Shown here: positions 60,961-64,000 of the stretch, piece after piece | Layout of the letters: each line of letters opens with the position of its first letter | How positions within the stretch are numbered: the first letter of the stretch is position 1 | Assembly (NCBI GenBank): GCA_964600665.1 | Contig: CAZRKC010000005.1 | Coordinates: 39,429 to 103,428 of the forward strand | Direction: 5' to 3' | From: CAZRKC01 sp964600665 | GTDB lineage: Bacteria > Bacillota > SLNR01 | Length of the DNA: 64,000 bases | Made by a program: the position numbers and the translations under genes | The notes under the pieces: model-generated | What the model saw: only the letters and a program-made list of their open reading frames with translations | What the model was told of the DNA's origin: nothing | Databases searched by the model: none

Positions 60961-62625
60961 TTATAAATCGAAAAGTTGTCCTCCAAACAAATCCAGCACC
61001 TCTTCAACTTTTTCATCGCTTTCCTGTTGTCCACCTTGATGCTGCTCACTCCTGATGGCTCCCCCGGCACCCGATGTGTCCTCGACTGCCAGACGACCAA
61101 CAATTTGGACCGGGCTCTCCCACGCTTCTTTCAACATGGTCTCCAATGTTAATCGATTCTCTCTTTTTTCGACTTGCTCTTTATGAACAGCAAATTTAAA
61201 TTCCAGCACTAACTGCCCTGCCTCAAAACTTATCGGTTTACCTTCCATCAAAAGTGAATAAAGAGGTCGACTTTTTTTCTTAACGCGCTCCATAAAATCA
61301 GGCCAATTCTTGCAGACACCTTTAATATCTTGCGGCGGGCGACTCATGATGTTTTCTGAGGCGATGGGTATGTCTGTCTGCCCCTTCTCTAAATATTGGA
61401 CTGACTCATCTGAATCGCCGCAGATTATTACTGGGGTCGGATCCACCGCTTTGATTCCGCGACTTTTTTCTTTCAATAGAGCAAACTCTTCCTCTAATGC
61501 TTCCATCCGCTCTTCGATGCTTTCCGCTTTGACCTTTCGACTGACACTCATCAACCTCAGAAGTGCAATCTCGACTGCAATTCGAGGCTGAACAGCCCAG
61601 CGCAGATCACTGTCTGCCATGTTGAGTTGCTCGATGATTCGAATCAGTGACTTTTCTGTATATTTCGTGCTTTGTTCCCGAAGCCGGCTAATCCCCAATT
61701 CGGAGATTCCAAGCATCTCTTCCGGTTCGGAGGTTGTCTTGATCAGCAACAGACTGCGAAAATGCAGACAAATCGATCGAAGAAACTCCCTCGGGTCTTT
61801 ACCGCTGCTAATCACATCATTGATAATTTGCAGCATATCGCCAGTTGCTTCCTTACGTACCGCTTCTGCGATGAGTATCGCAATATCTTCGCTAATCGTT
61901 CCTAAAATCGCAAGTACATCTTTTTCTGAAATTGTACCTTCACCATATGCAGCAGCCTGCTCTAGCAGACCCAAAGCATCCCGTAGCGCTCCTTCAGCAT
62001 ACCGTGCAATCACCATCAGCGCACTGTCGCTTGCGCTGATCTGATGAGACTCGGCTACCTGACGCAATCGTTGCGTGATTTCACGTGTTGACAGACGGTG
62101 AAAATTGAATCGCTGACACCGTGACAGAATCGTCGCAGGTAATTTGTGCGGTTCTGTTGTAGCAAGTAAGAATATGACATGTGCCGGCGGTTCTTCCAGC
62201 GTCTTAAGCAATGCATTAAACGCCTCTGTTGTCAGCATATGTACTTCATCGATAATGTATACTTTATATTTCCCTTCTGCTGGCAGATATCTCACTTTGT
62301 CTTTCAAATCTCTGATTTCGTCAATCCCTCGATTGGAAGCTGCATCAATCTCCAGCACATCAATGAGAACCCCATCCATGATGCGCACACAATTAATGCA
62401 TACATTGCATGGTTCTGAGGCAGGACCGTTTAGACAGTTAATCGTCTTTGCGAAAAGCTTTGCTATACTTGTTTTTCCCGTTCCTCTAGGACCGCTGAAG
62501 AGATACGCATGGGCAGTTTTTCCTGAGGCCAGCGCATTTTGAAGCGTCCTGACGATATGGGACTGTCCCACCACATCTTGAAATAGCTGGGGACGCCATT
62601 CACGGTAAAACGCCTGGTAACTCAT
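60961..62625 (-). CDS. dnaX: DNA polymerase III gamma/tau subunit
   Basis: This 554-residue clamp loader has Walker A SGPRGTGKT (44-52), zinc ligands Cys64, Cys73, Cys76 and Cys79, IDEVHMLTTEAFNALLKTLE and ILSRCQRFNFHR. The tau-like C-terminal part extends to the end. No obvious slippery A-run with downstream structure is visible, so gamma formation by frameshift is not supported. GTGAGGTG precedes the start. Confidence 0.96.
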   Translation of the reverse strand: MSYQAFYREWRPQLFQDVVGQSHIVRTLQNALASGKTAHAYLFSGPRGTGKTSIAKLFAKTINCLNGPASEPCNVCINCVRIMDGVLIDVLEIDAASNRGIDEIRDLKDKVRYLPAEGKYKVYIIDEVHMLTTEAFNALLKTLEEPPAHVIFLLATTEPHKLPATILSRCQRFNFHRLSTREITQRLRQVAESHQISASDSALMVIARYAEGALRDALGLLEQAAAYGEGTISEKDVLAILGTISEDIAILIAEAVRKEATGDMLQIINDVISSGKDPREFLRSICLHFRSLLLIKTTSEPEEMLGISELGISRLREQSTKYTEKSLIRIIEQLNMADSDLRWAVQPRIAVEIALLRLMSVSRKVKAESIEERMEALEEEFALLKEKSRGIKAVDPTPVIICGDSDESVQYLEKGQTDIPIASENIMSRPPQDIKGVCKNWPDFMERVKKKSRPLYSLLMEGKPISFEAGQLVLEFKFAVHKEQVEKRENRLTLETMLKEAWESPVQIVGRLAVEDTSGAGGAIRSEQHQGGQQESDEKVEEVLDLFGGQLFDL

Positions 62626-62700
62626 ACTTACACCTCACTTGCTATATGCTTTGTCCATAGATTCTGTACTATCTGTGTGTTTCCCTGCGATGGGCATAAG

Positions 62701-62723
62701 AAAAGATGGCTGCGCCATCTTTT
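62701..62723 (-). terminator. Terminator of the SRP RNA gene
   Basis: A 10-bp stem (62701-62710 with 62714-62723) with flanking A/T runs follows the SRP RNA on the minus strand, before dnaX. Confidence 0.75.
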
Positions 62724-62734
62724 CTTAACAAATA

Positions 62735-63005
62735 TTGGCCGTGCCCTGCCTTTGACATACCCTTCCAGGCGTTACTTCAGCAGTTAGCTCAAACCAGGCA
62801 TACCCACGGCACATGAAATTGCCTATTTACCGCTGCTCCCTTCCGGGCCTGACGGGGTTCATAAGTTTTCATTGCGCAGGACCCGATCGTCGTCGCCACT
62901 TACTCAAGCCGGACCCTAAAAGGACAGGCCGCATGACAGGCGTTCAACCCTGCTATAGCGGATTGCAGGTACAGGGCACCGCTAACTCCCCATCTAGCAC
63001 GACCA
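62735..63005 (-). ncRNA. ffs: Signal recognition particle RNA (long Bacillota type)
   Basis: On the minus strand the sequence aligns by eye with B. subtilis scRNA: GGGGAGTTAGCGGTGCCCTG at the 5' side, the Ffh-binding core (GTCAGGCCCGGAAGGGAGCA), and the 3' return TAACTGCTGAAGTAACGC. The length of about 270 nt with an Alu-like domain is as in Bacillota. Ends are approximate. It lies between tadA/tRNA-Ser and dnaX, as in B. subtilis. Confidence 0.93.
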
Positions 63006-63021
63006 AGATGATGATAAATTA

Positions 63022-63111
63022 TGGCGGAGAGAGAGGGATTCGAACCCTCGGTACAGTTTCCCGCACACACGCTTTCCAGGCGTGCCTCTTCAGCCTCTCG
63101 AGCATCTCTCC
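63022..63111 (-). tRNA. tRNA-Ser(GGA)
   Basis: The acceptor GGAGAGA pairs with TCTCTCC, with a long variable arm, anticodon GGA in loop CTGGAAA, and an encoded CCA. Confidence 0.95.
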
Positions 63112-63155
63112 GCAATCATGTTTTCAATGTTGTTTTCAACTATATTTAAGCTGTG

Positions 63156-63250
63156 TGGCGGAGAGAGTGGGATTTGAACCCACGAGGCAAGCTCTTCACC
63201 CACCTACTCGCTTTCGAGGCGAGCGCTTTCAACCCCTCAGCCATCTCTCC
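63156..63250 (-). tRNA. tRNA-Ser(CGA)
   Basis: Serine acceptor pair GGAGAGA/TCTCTCC, long variable arm, anticodon CGA in loop CTCGAAA, encoded CCA. Its 5' part overlaps the tadA 3' end by 22 bp. Confidence 0.94.
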
Positions 63251-63702
63251 GGGCTCTCGTTACGTTTTTTTTGGAAGAAGTCATGAATAACCTTCCGGCA
63301 CTCAGATTCTAATACCCCACTTGTCACTTCCAGCTGATGATTGAGTGATTCGTGGGCGACAATATTCAAAATAGAACCTGCAGCTCCTGCCTTCTCGTCT
63401 GGTGCTCCAAATACAAGTCGTTTCAACCTCGCCAAAACTAATGCGCCTGCGCACATACTGCAAGGTTCAATCGTCACATAAATGGTGGCATCAGTTAATC
63501 GCCATGCGCCAATGTGCTTTGCTGCCTGCCGTATTGCAACCATTTCTGCATGGGCAGTCGGGTCTTTTTCTGTCTCTCGGAGATTATGCCCACGACCGAT
63601 AATTTGATCATTCAGAACGATGACCGCACCGATCGGAACTTCGTCGAGGACTTCGGCTTTGTGGGCCTCGCTGAGCGCCTCCCGCATAAAAAAATCGTCC
63701 AT
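63229..63702 (-). CDS. tadA: tRNA-specific adenosine deaminase TadA
   Basis: This 157-residue deaminase converts A34 to inosine in tRNA-Arg(ACG). It has the zinc motif with HAEMVAIRQAA (His-Ala-Glu) and PCSMCAGALVLARL (PCxxC). The ATG at 63702 is family-like; TTG (63708) or GTG (63705) would be better spaced from GAGGTGA. The stop lies inside the tRNA-Ser(CGA) gene. Its substrate tRNA-Arg(ACG) is encoded 115 bp upstream. Confidence 0.94.
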   Translation of the reverse strand: MDDFFMREALSEAHKAEVLDEVPIGAVIVLNDQIIGRGHNLRETEKDPTAHAEMVAIRQAAKHIGAWRLTDATIYVTIEPCSMCAGALVLARLKRLVFGAPDEKAGAAGSILNIVAHESLNHQLEVTSGVLESECRKVIHDFFQKKRNESPERWLRG

Positions 63703-63735
63703 CACCAATCTATTCACCTCGTGCCTGACAGTCAA

Positions 63736-63811
63736 TGGCGCCCCCGGAGAGAATCGAACTCCCGACGCAGGGCTTAGGACGCCCTCGCTCTGTCCACTGA
63801 GCTACGGGGGC
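63736..63811 (-). tRNA. tRNA-Arg(CCT)
   Basis: Acceptor GCCCCCG/CGGGGGC, anticodon CCT in loop GTCCTAA, T-loop GTTCGATTC, encoded CCA; 76 nt. Confidence 0.95.
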
Positions 63812-63816
63812 AATAA

Positions 63817-63893
<77 letters not shown>

Positions 63894-63903
63894 GTGGTTT
63901 ATA

Positions 63904-63998
63904 TGGCGGAGAGAGAGGGATTCGAACCCTCGATACAGGTTTTTGCCCGTATAATCGCTTAGCAGGCGATCGCCTTCGACCTACTCGGCCATCTCTCC
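63904..63998 (-). tRNA. tRNA-Ser(GCT)
   Basis: Serine acceptor GGAGAGA/TCTCTCC, long variable arm, anticodon GCT in loop CTGCTAA, encoded CCA; it ends at the right edge of the window. Confidence 0.95.
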
Positions 63999-64000
63999 AC

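Noticed and set aside
60961..62625. Programmed frameshift in dnaX
   Set aside because: I saw no A-run slippery site with a following stem in the coding sequence that would support the Escherichia coli mechanism.

Overview
The window is low-to-middle GC Bacillota DNA, probably from an anaerobic member of the Clostridia. Evidence: the gene order from tadA through SRP RNA, dnaX, ybaB, recR, tmk, darA, holB, ricT, trmN6, rsmI, abrB, metG, tatD, yabE-like, ksgA, veg, ispE, purR, ridA, spoVG, glmU, prs, rplY, pth, mfd, spoVB-like, mazG, rqcP, divIC to yabR follows the classical origin-proximal block of Bacillus subtilis. Strong Shine-Dalgarno sites, TTG and GTG starts, a methionine T-box, a four-subunit 2-oxoacid:ferredoxin oxidoreductase and ferredoxin-linked membrane proteins fit an anaerobic Gram-positive. 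The species cannot be named from this sequence alone.

Layout. Positions 1-13,960 are accessory: a prolyl oligopeptidase; a stand-alone EF-Tu domain-2-like protein; a four-gene minus-strand operon (TIR-TM-WD40 protein, SLOG protein with four membrane helices, a small membrane protein, a DJ-1/PfpI protein); a plus-strand pair of a molybdopterin oxidoreductase and a CrtI-like FAD protein; and a MORN-repeat protein. Positions 13,990-19,430 hold Ppx/GppA, an S1 protein, DivIC, RqcP, YabN-type MazG and a SpoVB-like flippase. Positions 19,520-21,999 carry a Crp/Fnr regulator and GNAT enzyme divergent from a split permease whose second half is fused to a ferredoxin, with a perfect palindromic operator between them. 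Positions 22,000-36,930 are the core block from the PpiC lipoprotein and mfd to ksgA and yabE-like. Positions 37,040-39,930 carry two divergent PfkB-family genes and a BtpA/SgcQ-family gene. TatD and T-box-controlled metG follow, then a HerA-NurA pair, abrB, and two hydrolases for acylated amino acids. Positions 49,141-55,235 return to the core (rsmI to tmk) plus an R3H AAA ATPase. Positions 55,237-59,736 hold a decarboxylase-fold protein that has lost its catalytic residues and the por operon. The end holds recR, ybaB, dnaX, SRP RNA, tadA and five tRNA genes.

How the parts relate. The core is replication, repair, translation quality control, cell-wall precursor and purine regulation genes, nearly all on the minus strand. 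Compared with B. subtilis, the spore-specific members of the block (bofA, yabG, sspF, fin, spoVT, yabP, yabQ) are not found at their usual positions, while spoVG, abrB and the SpoVB-like flippase, which have non-sporulation roles, remain. The best candidate for an undescribed system is the TIR / SLOG-membrane operon at 2.6-7.65 kb. It resembles, by domain logic only, TIR-plus-SLOG defence systems such as Thoeris. Other notable items are the FAD/molybdenum pair, the ferredoxin-fused split permease and its operator, the residue-stripped decarboxylase homologue and the HerA-NurA pair.
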